Assembly (NCBI RefSeq): GCF_963678875.1
Contig: NZ_OY787456.1
Location: forward strand, 1,364,001 to 1,428,000
From: an uncultured Hyphomonas sp.
GTDB lineage: Bacteria; Pseudomonadota; Alphaproteobacteria; Caulobacterales; Hyphomonadaceae
Direction: 5' to 3'
Length of the DNA: 64,000 nucleotides
Part shown: piece by piece, positions 16,203-24,804 of the stretch
How positions within the stretch are numbered: position 1 is the first letter of the stretch
How the letters are laid out: every line of letters begins with the position of its first letter
Made by a program: the position numbers and the translations under genes
Notes under the pieces: model-generated
Database searches by the model: none
Seen by the model: the letters and a program-made list of their open reading frames with translations, nothing else
What the model was told of the DNA's origin: nothing

Positions 16203-17458
16203 AGGCTGGCGCGCAGCTTCGCCCATTCATTGGCGAGGTCATCGCGGAAGGCCGGTGCGGCGATGGCGATCAGCCGCTCGGCGCGCTGGTCGATATCCGC
16301 TGTCGCCAGATCCGCGACGCCATGTTCGGTCACGACATAGCCCGCCTCAGCGCGGCTGAGCGTGACCGTCGGCGAGGCGAGCTGCAGCACGATCCGGGAC
16401 AGGCTGCCGCCCCGTGCGGTGGCCGGCAAGGCAATGATGCTGCGTCCGCCGGCAGAAAGCTGGGCTCCGCGCACGAAGTTGCCGAGCCCGCCGGTCGAGG
16501 CAACCTGCCGACCTTTCACCCATTCGGAATTCAGTTGCCCGAACAGGTCGACTTCCACGCCGCCATTGATCGCGGCAAGGCGGGGGATGGCGGCCAGCAC
16601 AGGTACGGAATGCGTGACGCTGACGGGTTGGAAGTTGAAGCGCGGGTCTTGTCCCGCGGCCTCATAAAGAGGCGGTGTGCCGATCGCTGTGCCCGTCAGG
16701 ATTGTTCCTGGCTCCGGGCCGATGGCGCCAGCCTTCACTGCTTCCAATGCCGCATCCGTGATCATGCCGGTATGGATACGGATGTTACGATGGTGTGCGG
16801 CGGCCGCCATGGCGATCTGTTGCACGCTGCCGATGCCGGACTGCACCGTGAAGCCGTCACCCAGCAGCGTCGCGACATGCGCCGCAATGGCTTTGGCTTC
16901 GTCCGAAAGCGGCGGATCGGCGAGGGTGACCAGGGGCGTGTCTTCTTCGATGACATCCGCGAAGGATGAAAGCGGCACGCGGGGGGCGTTTGCCGGAAAG
17001 GGCATGTCCGGGCGCACCACCGCAATCAGGCGGACCTTCTTGCGATCTGTCAGGGCGGGAGACATGTCCGTGCCGAGGCTCAGCGAAACGTCACCGCGCT
17101 CATCGGGGCGGGAAACCGGGATGAAGGCCGCATCCAGTGGAACGGTCTTCAGCCATTCGAACGCGGTGGCGTAATGCAGGGGGAGAAGCCGGTAGCGGCC
17201 CGCCTCGAAACTCTTTCGATATTCCGAATAGAGAAATGTGCCCTCTGCGCGGCTCTCCGGATGGAAATCCGTCCAGGCCGTGCGGTTGATGCCGGGCAGC
17301 CAGTGGCCGATGAAGGTCGCGCCGTCGGCAAGGTCTGGTGCCTCGCGAAGCGCGTTCGCCAGGCAGGCGGGTTCTGCCGGGCCGCCAGGCACGTGAATAC
17401 GCGGCGCTCCCTTTGTGGCGTCCCGTAAGTCGACAAGCAGGTCTCTGACGGCAGTCAC
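16199..17458 (-). CDS. Acetyl-CoA hydrolase/transferase family protein
   Basis: A 419-aa protein of the class I-like CoA-transferase family that includes 4-hydroxybutyrate and succinate:acetate CoA-transferases. Visible signatures are SIGSVQQIAMAAAAH-like VQSGIGSVQQ, AVKAGAI, EVDLFGQLNSEW and the C-terminal VVTEHGVADL typical of the family. The active-site Glu is not assigned with certainty. The GTG at 17458 is preceded by GAGG. It is the last gene of a four-gene operon with a P450 and a crotonase, where it may pass CoA between acids. Partners cannot be named. Confidence 0.85.
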   Translation of the reverse strand: MTAVRDLLVDLRDATKGAPRIHVPGGPAEPACLANALREAPDLADGATFIGHWLPGINRTAWTDFHPESRAEGTFLYSEYRKSFEAGRYRLLPLHYATAFEWLKTVPLDAAFIPVSRPDERGDVSLSLGTDMSPALTDRKKVRLIAVVRPDMPFPANAPRVPLSSFADVIEEDTPLVTLADPPLSDEAKAIAAHVATLLGDGFTVQSGIGSVQQIAMAAAAHHRNIRIHTGMITDAALEAVKAGAIGPEPGTILTGTAIGTPPLYEAAGQDPRFNFQPVSVTHSVPVLAAIPRLAAINGGVEVDLFGQLNSEWVKGRQVASTGGLGNFVRGAQLSAGGRSIIALPATARGGSLSRIVLQLASPTVTLSRAEAGYVVTEHGVADLATADIDQRAERLIAIAAPAFRDDLANEWAKLRASL

Positions 17459-17465
17459 ACGCGCC

Positions 17466-18536
17466 TCACGGCGTGAGGATCAGGCCCGATGCCGGGCTCA
17501 CATCCGCATCCAGTGTTTTCAGCCAGGCGCTGGAAATCGCTTCATGCCCGCTTGCCTGCTTCGGCTTCACGAATTTCTTCGACGCTTCATAGAAGCTCAT
17601 CAGCGACTGGCCGAGCTTAGCGTTGAGCGTATTGGCGCCGAGCTGTTTCGTGCGTTCGGCGGCATAGGTCGGGACGAAGAAGAATTCCGGCTGCGGATCG
17701 GGCAGCTGGATCGGTGCGCGGTTGCCTTCCCAATCGGTGACGCCGATGACGAGGCTGCGGACGAGGCGGTCCTTCAGGGCGTTGTGCACATCGGCAGTCA
17801 AAGTTGGCCGGCCAAGGAAATCGACAAAGGCTGTCAGGCCGCGGGCATGCAGCCGGTCCGCATCCGCATAAGTACGAACCCGGCCGTAAAGCCCGGTGGA
17901 TTCCACGAATGCCTTGTTGCCCTTGGAGGTCAGTGCCACCGTGTCCACATTGCCGCGCTGCTTCAGGCAGTGGGCGAGCGCCATGGCCGTCTTGGATGAG
18001 GCCGAGGAAATGACGACCGTCTCCGGAATCGGGTCTCCGGCTTCCATAAGTGAGTCGTCGATCATCCAGCCTGTGGTGAACAGCGGGCGGAACAGCATCT
18101 GCTGTGCTTCAGAGCCTGCGCTATAGGAGGCGTCAGCCGCCGTGAAGATGTAGGTATTGTAGATCGGCGCCATGGGCTGGCGATGTTCGGCGCCATCGAC
18201 GAAGCTGGCCTTGCCGACCTTGGCAGGCTTCACATCGAACCGGTCCGAGATCGGAAGGTATCCGTAGACGCGCTGGCCAACGGCGACACCTTCGGCTTTC
18301 GACTCTTCCACCGTCGCGAACCCCCAGACCGGCACGCGCCCGAAGGTGGGGTCTGCTGCAGGGAAAAAGTCCCAGTATTTCATTGCGTCGCCGAATGTGG
18401 CGTAGGTGACATTGTTGGCGGTCAGGGCGAAGGCTTCGACCTTCAGGCGGGCGCAGCCTTCGGCCAGAGGTGCGGCAGGCTGATCAGTCCATTGAACGTC
18501 GCGCAGATCGTCGCGGCGGATGAGAAAATCGCTCAT
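17466..18536 (-). CDS. DUF2855 family protein, 356 aa
   Basis: A soluble 356-aa protein. The N-terminal half (EAFALTANNVTYATFGDAMKYWDFFPA) and the central VISSASSKTAMALAH, a glycine-poor Rossmann-like turn, are diagnostic of DUF2855. This family resembles medium-chain dehydrogenases in fold but lacks the usual metal and NAD motifs. Biochemical function is not known. ATG 18536 overlaps the crotonase stop (ATGA), so it is translated with that gene, and the CoA-transferase follows after seven bases. Confidence 0.85.
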   Translation of the reverse strand: MSDFLIRRDDLRDVQWTDQPAAPLAEGCARLKVEAFALTANNVTYATFGDAMKYWDFFPAADPTFGRVPVWGFATVEESKAEGVAVGQRVYGYLPISDRFDVKPAKVGKASFVDGAEHRQPMAPIYNTYIFTAADASYSAGSEAQQMLFRPLFTTGWMIDDSLMEAGDPIPETVVISSASSKTAMALAHCLKQRGNVDTVALTSKGNKAFVESTGLYGRVRTYADADRLHARGLTAFVDFLGRPTLTADVHNALKDRLVRSLVIGVTDWEGNRAPIQLPDPQPEFFFVPTYAAERTKQLGANTLNAKLGQSLMSFYEASKKFVKPKQASGHEAISSAWLKTLDADVSPASGLILTP

Positions 18537-19291
18537 GTTTTCGCTTTCGGTGACTTCCCCGTAAAGGCCCCGATTCGTGCGTGCATGTCAGGTCCCACGC
18601 CCTCACTATTCAGAACTTCCCATTGTAGCCCGCTATCCATGTCGCGCGCATCCGTGGCTTCAAGGAGGCGCTTGTTGGCGGCATGTGAAAAGGCGGAATT
18701 TTCCGTGATCTGCTTCGCGAGTTGATCGATGGCGGCGTCGAACTCTGCATCTGGCACCACCATTTCCGTGAGTCCGATGCGGAAGGCTTCGTCGGAACGG
18801 ATCATTTCAGCGGTGAACATCAGGCGTTTGGCGGTCGCGATGCCGACACGGCGGGGCAGGCGCTGGCTCATGCCCCAGATCGGAGTCAGCGCCCATTTGG
18901 CGTGCGTGTCGCCGAAACGTGCGCTTTCGGCGGCAATGATGAAGTCTGCCGCCAACGCCACTTCCAGCGCGCCGGTATAGCAATGCCCATGCACCGCTGC
19001 GATTACCGGCTTCGGCAGGCGCTCCATCAGGCGCAGCGTTTCGGAATGCCAGCCGCGGGACGGCACGGCCTCTCCTTCGGCAATGTCGGCCAGGTCATGC
19101 CCGGCAGAGAAACACTTGCCCGCACCGCGCAGCACGACGCAGCTGATTGTGTCGTCTTTGTAGAGATCGGATACGTGCGAGCGCAGTTCGCGGAACATGC
19201 CCACCGTAAGCGAGTTCAGCTTTTCCGGACGGTTCAGGGTGAGAATGGCACAGCCATCCTTGTCCTGACGGGTAACGAGAGAGTCTGTCAT
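18533..19291 (-). CDS. Enoyl-CoA hydratase/isomerase (crotonase) family
   Basis: A 252-aa crotonase of normal length. LNRPEKLNSL, GAGKCFSAGHDL (first oxyanion loop) and AAVHGHCYTGALEVAL (second) are intact. An FGDTHAKWALTPIWG segment matches the substrate-side helix. It could hydrate an enoyl-CoA or act as an isomerase. It overlaps the P450 upstream and DUF2855 downstream by ATGA at both ends. This is tight coupling, and it argues that all three act in one pathway, perhaps oxidation of a terpenoid, sterol or alkyl side chain started by the P450. Confidence 0.88.
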   Translation of the reverse strand: MTDSLVTRQDKDGCAILTLNRPEKLNSLTVGMFRELRSHVSDLYKDDTISCVVLRGAGKCFSAGHDLADIAEGEAVPSRGWHSETLRLMERLPKPVIAAVHGHCYTGALEVALAADFIIAAESARFGDTHAKWALTPIWGMSQRLPRRVGIATAKRLMFTAEMIRSDEAFRIGLTEMVVPDAEFDAAIDQLAKQITENSAFSHAANKRLLEATDARDMDSGLQWEVLNSEGVGPDMHARIGAFTGKSPKAKT

Positions 19292-20619
19292 GTGCCGAGG
19301 TCCACCATGAGGATGGAGATTGCGTGAACGAAATTGTTCGGTGCGATGGTCTGTTCACCGGTCCATTTCACATCCGGGAAGCGTGACAGGATCTGCCTGT
19401 AGGCCGCTTCAAGCTGCATGTTGGCGACGCGCTGCCCCAGACAGACATGCGGGCCGTGTCCGAAGGCGAGGTGCTCCTTCGCGTTTTCGCGGGTGATGTC
19501 GAACCGGTTCGGGTCCGGGAATTTCGACGCATCCCGGTTCGCGGCGGCATAATACATGACCACCTTGTCGCCCTCGGCGATCGGTTGGCCACCGAGTTCG
19601 GTGCCGGTCGTTGCCGTGCGGCGCATATAGGTCACTGGGGACACCATACGGATTGCCTCGTGAACAAAGTTCGGGAACAGGTCCGGGTTTGCCTGCAGCT
19701 TCGCCTTCTGGTCCGGGAATTCCGTCAGCAGGCGCATCGTTCCGGACAGGGAGTTCCGGGTCGTGTCATTTCCGGCGAACACGATCAGCAGCCATGATCC
19801 GTCAAGGAATTCCGGGCTGAGCGGTTTGCCGTCGATCTCGACATTGGCGATGGCCGACAGCAGGTCTTCCTTCGGTTCCCGGCGGCGCTCTTCCAGCAGG
19901 TGACGGCCGAATTCGAACATCGCCTGAATTTCGTTGACGAACTCCATCATTTCTTCCGGCGTCACATTGCCAAGGCCTTCCTGCTGGGCCCGGTATTGCG
20001 AGGTTTCGAGGAAGTGCATCCAGTGGACGAGCTTGGGCCGGTCAGCCGCCGGAACACCGAGTATCTCACATAGTGTGAACAGCGGCAGTTCGGCGGAGAA
20101 CATCTCCACCATATCCACGACAGGGCCCTGTTTCTCCATCGCGTCCAGCAGTTCGGTCACATATGCATCCACCCGCTTCCGCAGTTCGGCGACGAAGCCG
20201 GGGCGGAAGAAATGCATGTGCTCCATGCGCAGCGGCGTATGATAGGGCCGGTCCAGATTGATCAGGCTGTTCAGGCTGGAAGAGTGCAGCAGCGGATGGC
20301 GCGGCTGCTCGGGCAGGCCATAGGTCATCAGGATGCCGCCGCGTTGCGACGAGAAGGTCGCCGGATCCAGCTCAACTTTCTTCACCAGTTCATAAGGTGT
20401 AACGGCCCAGAAGCCGGCGGCGGCCTGTTCCGGGTGCCACATGACCGGTGCCTTTTCACGCATCAGGGCAAAGGCCTCATGCGTGTAACCGCCATGATTG
20501 GAGAACACTTCCGGATCGGTCAGATCGACCGGCGGAGCGAGGTCAAAAACCGGCTTGTTCGCAGGTGCGTGGGGCGGCACTTCCTGCTGGTAAGTGTCGG
20601 TCACGTTCTGAAGTGTCAT
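19288..20619 (-). CDS. Cytochrome P450
   Basis: A 443-aa soluble bacterial P450. The I-helix oxygen-activating motif is AGNDTT at 282-287, the K-helix ExxR is EAIR at 321-324, and the heme-binding loop is FGHGPHVCLG at 386-395 with Cys393 as the thiolate ligand. No membrane anchor is present, so it needs separate ferredoxin and reductase, which are not in this window. The overall pattern is like the CYP125/CYP142/CYP153-type group that hydroxylates sterols, terpenoids or alkanes, but the family cannot be fixed by eye. First gene of the P450-crotonase-DUF2855-CoA-transferase operon. Confidence 0.94.
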   Translation of the reverse strand: MTLQNVTDTYQQEVPPHAPANKPVFDLAPPVDLTDPEVFSNHGGYTHEAFALMREKAPVMWHPEQAAAGFWAVTPYELVKKVELDPATFSSQRGGILMTYGLPEQPRHPLLHSSSLNSLINLDRPYHTPLRMEHMHFFRPGFVAELRKRVDAYVTELLDAMEKQGPVVDMVEMFSAELPLFTLCEILGVPAADRPKLVHWMHFLETSQYRAQQEGLGNVTPEEMMEFVNEIQAMFEFGRHLLEERRREPKEDLLSAIANVEIDGKPLSPEFLDGSWLLIVFAGNDTTRNSLSGTMRLLTEFPDQKAKLQANPDLFPNFVHEAIRMVSPVTYMRRTATTGTELGGQPIAEGDKVVMYYAAANRDASKFPDPNRFDITRENAKEHLAFGHGPHVCLGQRVANMQLEAAYRQILSRFPDVKWTGEQTIAPNNFVHAISILMVDLGT

Positions 20620-20669
20620 GCAAAAGCCTCCCTTATGGCAATGGCCACGGGCGGCATGTTTTGGCCGTC

Positions 20670-21791
20670 TCAGCGTGGCTTGCTGCGTTTCCTGTTCGCC
20701 GACAGCTTACCGGAAGAGGGCTTGCTGCCAAGTCGTGACTTGGGGGAACTGCGCTCGGCGCTGGTCGACCATTCTTCGTCCGGTTTGCGGCCCGGCTTTC
20801 CACGCGGCTTACCGGCAGGCCGCGGCGCGGTTTTCAGGCCGCTTCTGCCGCTTTTGGAAGCCGGTTTACGCGGCGTGGCGGGGGCCTTGCGGGGGGCGAT
20901 ATCGCCGCCTCCCAGCCCCTCGTAGAGATGGCCAACGGCCTGTGCCAGCAGGTCCGGCGGCACTTCGTCCACCTGGCCGGGTTTCAGGTCCACCAGTTCA
21001 AACGGGCCGTAGGAGACACGGATCAGCCGGTTGACCATCAGGTCCAGGGATTCCAGCGCGCGCCGCACCTCACGCTTCTTGCCTTCGGCCAGCGTGACTG
21101 TCAGCCAGTTGTTGGCGCCGGTCTCCCGGTCCAGCACTGCCCGGATCGGCTGGTACTTCACCCCTTCAACCGTGATGCCCTGGGCGAGCTTCTCGATCTT
21201 CTCCGGCGTCACGGTGCCATGGGCGCGGACGCGATAAGTCCGTTCCAGGCCGCTGGCGGGCAGCTCCAGCGCGCGGGCGAGTGCGCCGTCATTGGTCAGC
21301 AGCAACAGGCCCTCGGTGGTCAGGTCGAGACGGCCAACCGTCATAACGCGGGGCAGGGTGCGCGGCAGTTCGTCGAAGATGGTCCGGCGGCCTTCCGGGT
21401 CCACATTCGTGGTGATCAGGCCGGATGGCTTGTGATAGCGCCAGACACGGGTCGCTTCAGGGGCGGAGATCGTGCGGCGCCCAACGCGGATCAGCTCCTT
21501 GCCGGTCACCTTGAAGGCCGGTGAGGTCAGCTTCCTGCCGTCGACCGTGACCTTGCCTTCCACGATCAGGCGCTCGACTTCGCGGCGGGAGGCGACGCCC
21601 GCCCGTGCGAGGTATTTCGCGATCCGTTCGCCTTCGCTCCAGTCGGCTTCAGGTGCCGGACCGCGCGCAGCGGCCGGCCTGCCCTTGGGGCCTGGCTTGT
21701 GGTTTGGTTTGTTGCCGGGCTTGCCGCCCGGTCTGCCTTTCGCACCAGCAGGTTTGCTGCGCGGGCGGCCCGTCTCTCGACGCTCCGTCAT
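20670..21791 (-). CDS. 23S rRNA pseudouridine synthase, RsuA/RluB family
   Basis: A 373-aa protein. An N-terminal basic extension is followed by an S4 RNA-binding domain (KYLARAGVASRREVERLI). The catalytic domain has GRLDLTTEGLLLLTNDG with the catalytic Asp, then LERTYRVRAHG and EGKKREVRRAL as in RluB/RsuA. The last 80 residues are Lys/Arg/Pro/Gly-rich low complexity, as is the N-terminus. It isomerises a uridine in 23S rRNA (RluB-type most likely). The exact target position is not shown by the sequence. Confidence 0.9.
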   Translation of the reverse strand: MTERRETGRPRSKPAGAKGRPGGKPGNKPNHKPGPKGRPAAARGPAPEADWSEGERIAKYLARAGVASRREVERLIVEGKVTVDGRKLTSPAFKVTGKELIRVGRRTISAPEATRVWRYHKPSGLITTNVDPEGRRTIFDELPRTLPRVMTVGRLDLTTEGLLLLTNDGALARALELPASGLERTYRVRAHGTVTPEKIEKLAQGITVEGVKYQPIRAVLDRETGANNWLTVTLAEGKKREVRRALESLDLMVNRLIRVSYGPFELVDLKPGQVDEVPPDLLAQAVGHLYEGLGGGDIAPRKAPATPRKPASKSGRSGLKTAPRPAGKPRGKPGRKPDEEWSTSAERSSPKSRLGSKPSSGKLSANRKRSKPR

Positions 21792-21873
21792 GATGGCTTC
21801 CTTTCAATGTCAGAGGCCCGAATCCGTCATCCGGGCGTCCGATGCAAGGGCTTTTGGCCGCCCCGGGGACCGA

Positions 21874-22299
21874 TCAGGTGAACGTTTGGATGATTTCGTA
21901 GATCTGGATGAGGTTCGCACCGATCGCCAGGCCGATGATAATCTCCAGCGGAATCCAGATGGGGATCAGGCCGCGCGTGCGGTTCTTGTCCTTGTCCACC
22001 AGAAGCGAAATCGAACGCCCAATGCCCGCGCCGATCCAGCCGAGCGCCAGCGGCAGCGCGGCAAACCCGGCATAGATGGCAGGCAGGTTCAGCGCGATCA
22101 GCAAGGCGGACAGGTGCGCCATCAGGAACAAGCCGCCATAGGTGGCGCGGAATTCCGAATAGCCGCCGGGCCGGGCCGGATCGGGATCTTCCACGAGGCG
22201 GACGACGCCGGATGCCCAGCGTGGGGAGATCAGCGCACCCAGCCCCATGGCGGCGCCGGACGCGAGGGCGACGCAGGAAATGATCTGGCCGTAGTGCAT
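21874..22299 (-). CDS. Four-helix membrane protein (DUF4345-like), 141 aa
   Basis: Four hydrophobic segments are visible, with EFRATYGGLFLMAHL between the first and second, a pattern found in DUF4345-type integral membrane proteins. A polar linker (DEDPDPARPGG-like VEDPDPARPGGY) lies after the first helix. Function is unknown. ATG 22299 is the obvious start. No operon partner on the same strand overlaps it; the EAL gene terminator sits upstream. Confidence 0.65.
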   Translation of the reverse strand: MHYGQIISCVALASGAAMGLGALISPRWASGVVRLVEDPDPARPGGYSEFRATYGGLFLMAHLSALLIALNLPAIYAGFAALPLALGWIGAGIGRSISLLVDKDKNRTRGLIPIWIPLEIIIGLAIGANLIQIYEIIQTFT

Positions 22300-22380
22300 G
22301 CCGGTGTGTCCTCTCAGTTGGGGAGAAATTTAGGGCGCTTTTCGCCAGTGTCTAATGATGTCTTCAGTCTGCACTGAGCG

Positions 22381-22413
22381 AAAAAAAAGCGCCGGCCTTG
22401 TCGGGCCGGCGCT
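22381..22413 (-). terminator. Rho-independent terminator of the EAL gene
   Basis: On the minus strand a 10-bp GC-rich perfect stem (22404-22413 with 22388-22397) with a short loop is followed by eight T (22381-22388). It lies about 25 bases past the EAL gene stop. Confidence 0.9.
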
Positions 22414-22436
22414 GGAGAGTGGGGTTTCAGCGGGGG

Positions 22437-23666
22437 TTAAGCCTTGCGCGCTTCCTCTGCCGGAGTGCCAAACGCATTGATGCTCGGGCGGCCCAGGAAG
22501 TAACCCTGGCCGCGGCGGACGCCGAGCAGCTTGAGGGTACGGAGCTCTGCTTCTGTCTCGATACCCTCCGCAACGATTTGGGCGCTCGTCTCACGGGTAT
22601 AGTGCAGCAGGGCGGAGATCAGGGCCCGGCGCGCAAGGTCGGCATCGACATTGCGGGTCAGGCTGATGTCGACTTTCACGAAATCCGGGCTCAGCTGGAT
22701 GATATGGCGCAGCGAGGAGTGACCGGCACCGGCATCGTCGACCGCGATGCGCAGGCCGCGCTTGCGCAGCGGGGCAAGGCATTTCGTGAACAGGTCATAG
22801 TCCTCGATGATCGCGTGCTCGGTGATCTCAAGCACGATGCGCGACAGTTGAAGTCCGGCGAAGGCAGGCGCAAATGCCGGGTTGATCACGGTCTGCGGCG
22901 AGGCGTTCACCGATACATACTGGTCAGCCGGCAGCACGTTGAGCGCCCGCACGGCGTGGCGGATCGCGGCCAGTTCCAGTTCGGCGGCGAGGCCGACTTC
23001 GGCGGCTTCGGCAAACCAGATGTCCGGCGTGCGGTAAGGCTCAGCCGAGAAGCGGGACAGCGCCTCGAAGCCCTTCGGCTGCATGTCGCCAAGGTCGACA
23101 ATCGGCTGGTAAGCGATCTCGAAGGCTTTTTCCTCCAGCACCGACTCGATGCGGATACGCTTCTCGCGCATCAGGCGCTCGGTGCGGTGATTGGCGTGGA
23201 TCTGCTGCGTGGCGAGATTTGCGAACAGGCGCATTGTCTCGAGGTCGCGGGAATTCAGGCTCTTGTTCGGCTTCGGGCTGAGGCAGGCGAACATGCCGTA
23301 GATCGTGCCGTCTTCCAGATGGATCGGGATGGCGATGTGAGAGCCGATCGGCATGGTGCGGGTGATCGGCAGCGACGCGGCCAGCTGGTTCTCGGACGTG
23401 TCCGGGATCATTTGCGGCAGGCGACCTGCGATGATCAGGCCGCAATAACCCTCATCCATGCTGCGGCTGGCGCCTGCGCGGATCAGGTGCTCATAGCCCG
23501 GCGCATCGACATTGCGGTAGACAACCCGGCCGTTCACGAACTGGGAGAGATAGGCCACCGGCATGTCGAGGTGCTCGCGAATGGCCCGCAGCGACGACTC
23601 GATGATTTGCGGTGAGGTCTCCGACGGCCCTTTGAGCATGGATGGGTCGAGTTGGAATGCGTTCAT
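22437..23666 (-). CDS. GAF-EAL cyclic-di-GMP phosphodiesterase
   Basis: A 409-aa soluble protein. Residues about 20-155 form a GAF-like sensory domain (DEGYCGLIIAG, PIGSHIAIPI, FACLSPKP). The EAL domain starts near 170; EAL itself is at 201-203 (FEALSRF), with the metal and base residues in LEITEHA, DDAGAGHSSL, KVDISL and AEGIETEAEL all intact. It is therefore probably an active c-di-GMP phosphodiesterase, and no GGDEF domain is attached. A 172-base leader upstream can fold in two ways that affect the ribosome site (see the regulatory feature). A strong terminator follows. Confidence 0.92.
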   Translation of the reverse strand: MNAFQLDPSMLKGPSETSPQIIESSLRAIREHLDMPVAYLSQFVNGRVVYRNVDAPGYEHLIRAGASRSMDEGYCGLIIAGRLPQMIPDTSENQLAASLPITRTMPIGSHIAIPIHLEDGTIYGMFACLSPKPNKSLNSRDLETMRLFANLATQQIHANHRTERLMREKRIRIESVLEEKAFEIAYQPIVDLGDMQPKGFEALSRFSAEPYRTPDIWFAEAAEVGLAAELELAAIRHAVRALNVLPADQYVSVNASPQTVINPAFAPAFAGLQLSRIVLEITEHAIIEDYDLFTKCLAPLRKRGLRIAVDDAGAGHSSLRHIIQLSPDFVKVDISLTRNVDADLARRALISALLHYTRETSAQIVAEGIETEAELRTLKLLGVRRGQGYFLGRPSINAFGTPAEEARKA

Positions 23667-23673
23667 CAGTGCC

Positions 23674-23757
23674 CTCCCGGCGAGCGCCTGGCTTAAAAAG
23701 TAAATCCCCCTGCCGTCCTGGCAGCTACCGGGAGAACATAATTAGCTTTTTTTAAGC
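23674..23757 (-). promoter_or_regulatory. Structured leader of the EAL gene, possible translational switch
   Basis: On the minus strand GCTTAAAAA (23749-23757) pairs perfectly with TTTTTAAGC (23691-23699), enclosing a CTGCC/GGCAG hairpin (23710-23724). CTCCCGG (23728-23734), which lies inside that closed region, also pairs perfectly with CCGGGAG (23674-23680), which holds the GGGAGG ribosome site. The two long pairings would make a pseudoknot or exclude each other. No known riboswitch class was matched. Confidence 0.4.
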
Positions 23758-23838
23758 AAGCGGTGCCGGAAACGGCGGAATTCGGAAAAGAGAGTTGCCG
23801 ACTTGGAAACCATGTTGAGCTAAGACAAGCTCGAGGCA

Positions 23839-24804
23839 TCAGGTGACGCCGGCTTCCTTCCAGGCTTCCTTGGGCCAGCGGCGGTGTTGCCAGAACCACT
23901 GGCCGGGATGGGCGCGGACCTGGGCTTCGAGGAAAGTGTTGATCCGGGTTACCGAGCGGAGAATCTCGGCATCGGCATCACCGGTATCTTCGGGAACATA
24001 CGGCGCATGGAACTCGATACGGAAACGGGCAGGGCCGGTGCGAACGGTCGAGACCGGCACGATCGGCACCTGGTATTTCAGGGCAAGGCGGGTAGGCCCC
24101 GGCGCCGTCATCGCGTCGCGCCCGAAGAAGGGTACGGCGACGCCTTCATTGAACTTCTGGTCATTCATCAACGCGATGGGCGAGCCTTTGGCGAGCGCCC
24201 GCATCAGTTCTCGCGTGCCGATGCCTTTGGGGGCGTTGATGGCCGTGCCGTAATCGTGGCGCAGTTTTGAAATGCGCCGGTCGATGTGCGGGTTGTTCAG
24301 CGCGCGATAGGTCATCACCGCGTGCGGGATGCGCTTGGTGATCGCCGCCGGCATGATTTCCCAATTGGCGAAATGGCCGGAGATGAAAACCGCGCCTTTG
24401 CCGCTGTCGCGGATGCGGTCCAGAATATCCAGGCCGACAATTTCGACCCGGCCGGACGTATACGGATCGATCTTCGGCAGGTGCGGCAGCTCGCCCGCAG
24501 TGCGCCCGGCAGACTCCCAGGCGGCCATGGCAGTTTCTTCCACCTGCGCATCGGTCCAGTCCGGGAAGGCCATTTTCAGGTTGCGCCGCATGGTCTTGTG
24601 CTGCGACAGGCGTGGGCCGATCTTGCGCAGCAGCCAGCCGCCGAAATTGGACGCGCGGTCTGGCCCCATCGCCTTGACCGGCGCCCAGTAGATCAGGTCC
24701 CACGCAATCGTTTCCAGCCGCCACTGGACCCGCTGCCAGAAGCTGGCGCGGTTATCGATGTCCCTGGGACGGACATATCCGGTTTTCTGCTGCGGATCGC
24801 TCAT
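23839..24804 (-). CDS. lpxL: Lipid A biosynthesis acyltransferase (LpxL/HtrB family)
   Basis: A 321-aa inner-membrane-associated enzyme that adds a secondary acyl chain to Kdo-lipid A. The N-terminal region contains basic and aromatic residues near the membrane (ETIAWDLIYWAPVKAMGPDRAS). The core has FISGHFANWEI (HxxxxE-type catalytic H and E at the family site), TYRALNNPHIDRRI, PIALMNDQKFNEGVAVPFFGR, and VPIVPVSTVRTG. It is last in the operon; ATG 24804 overlaps the lpxK stop (ATGA). Which acyl position it serves cannot be read from sequence; LpxL and LpxM are similar. Confidence 0.88.
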   Translation of the reverse strand: MSDPQQKTGYVRPRDIDNRASFWQRVQWRLETIAWDLIYWAPVKAMGPDRASNFGGWLLRKIGPRLSQHKTMRRNLKMAFPDWTDAQVEETAMAAWESAGRTAGELPHLPKIDPYTSGRVEIVGLDILDRIRDSGKGAVFISGHFANWEIMPAAITKRIPHAVMTYRALNNPHIDRRISKLRHDYGTAINAPKGIGTRELMRALAKGSPIALMNDQKFNEGVAVPFFGRDAMTAPGPTRLALKYQVPIVPVSTVRTGPARFRIEFHAPYVPEDTGDADAEILRSVTRINTFLEAQVRAHPGQWFWQHRRWPKEAWKEAGVT

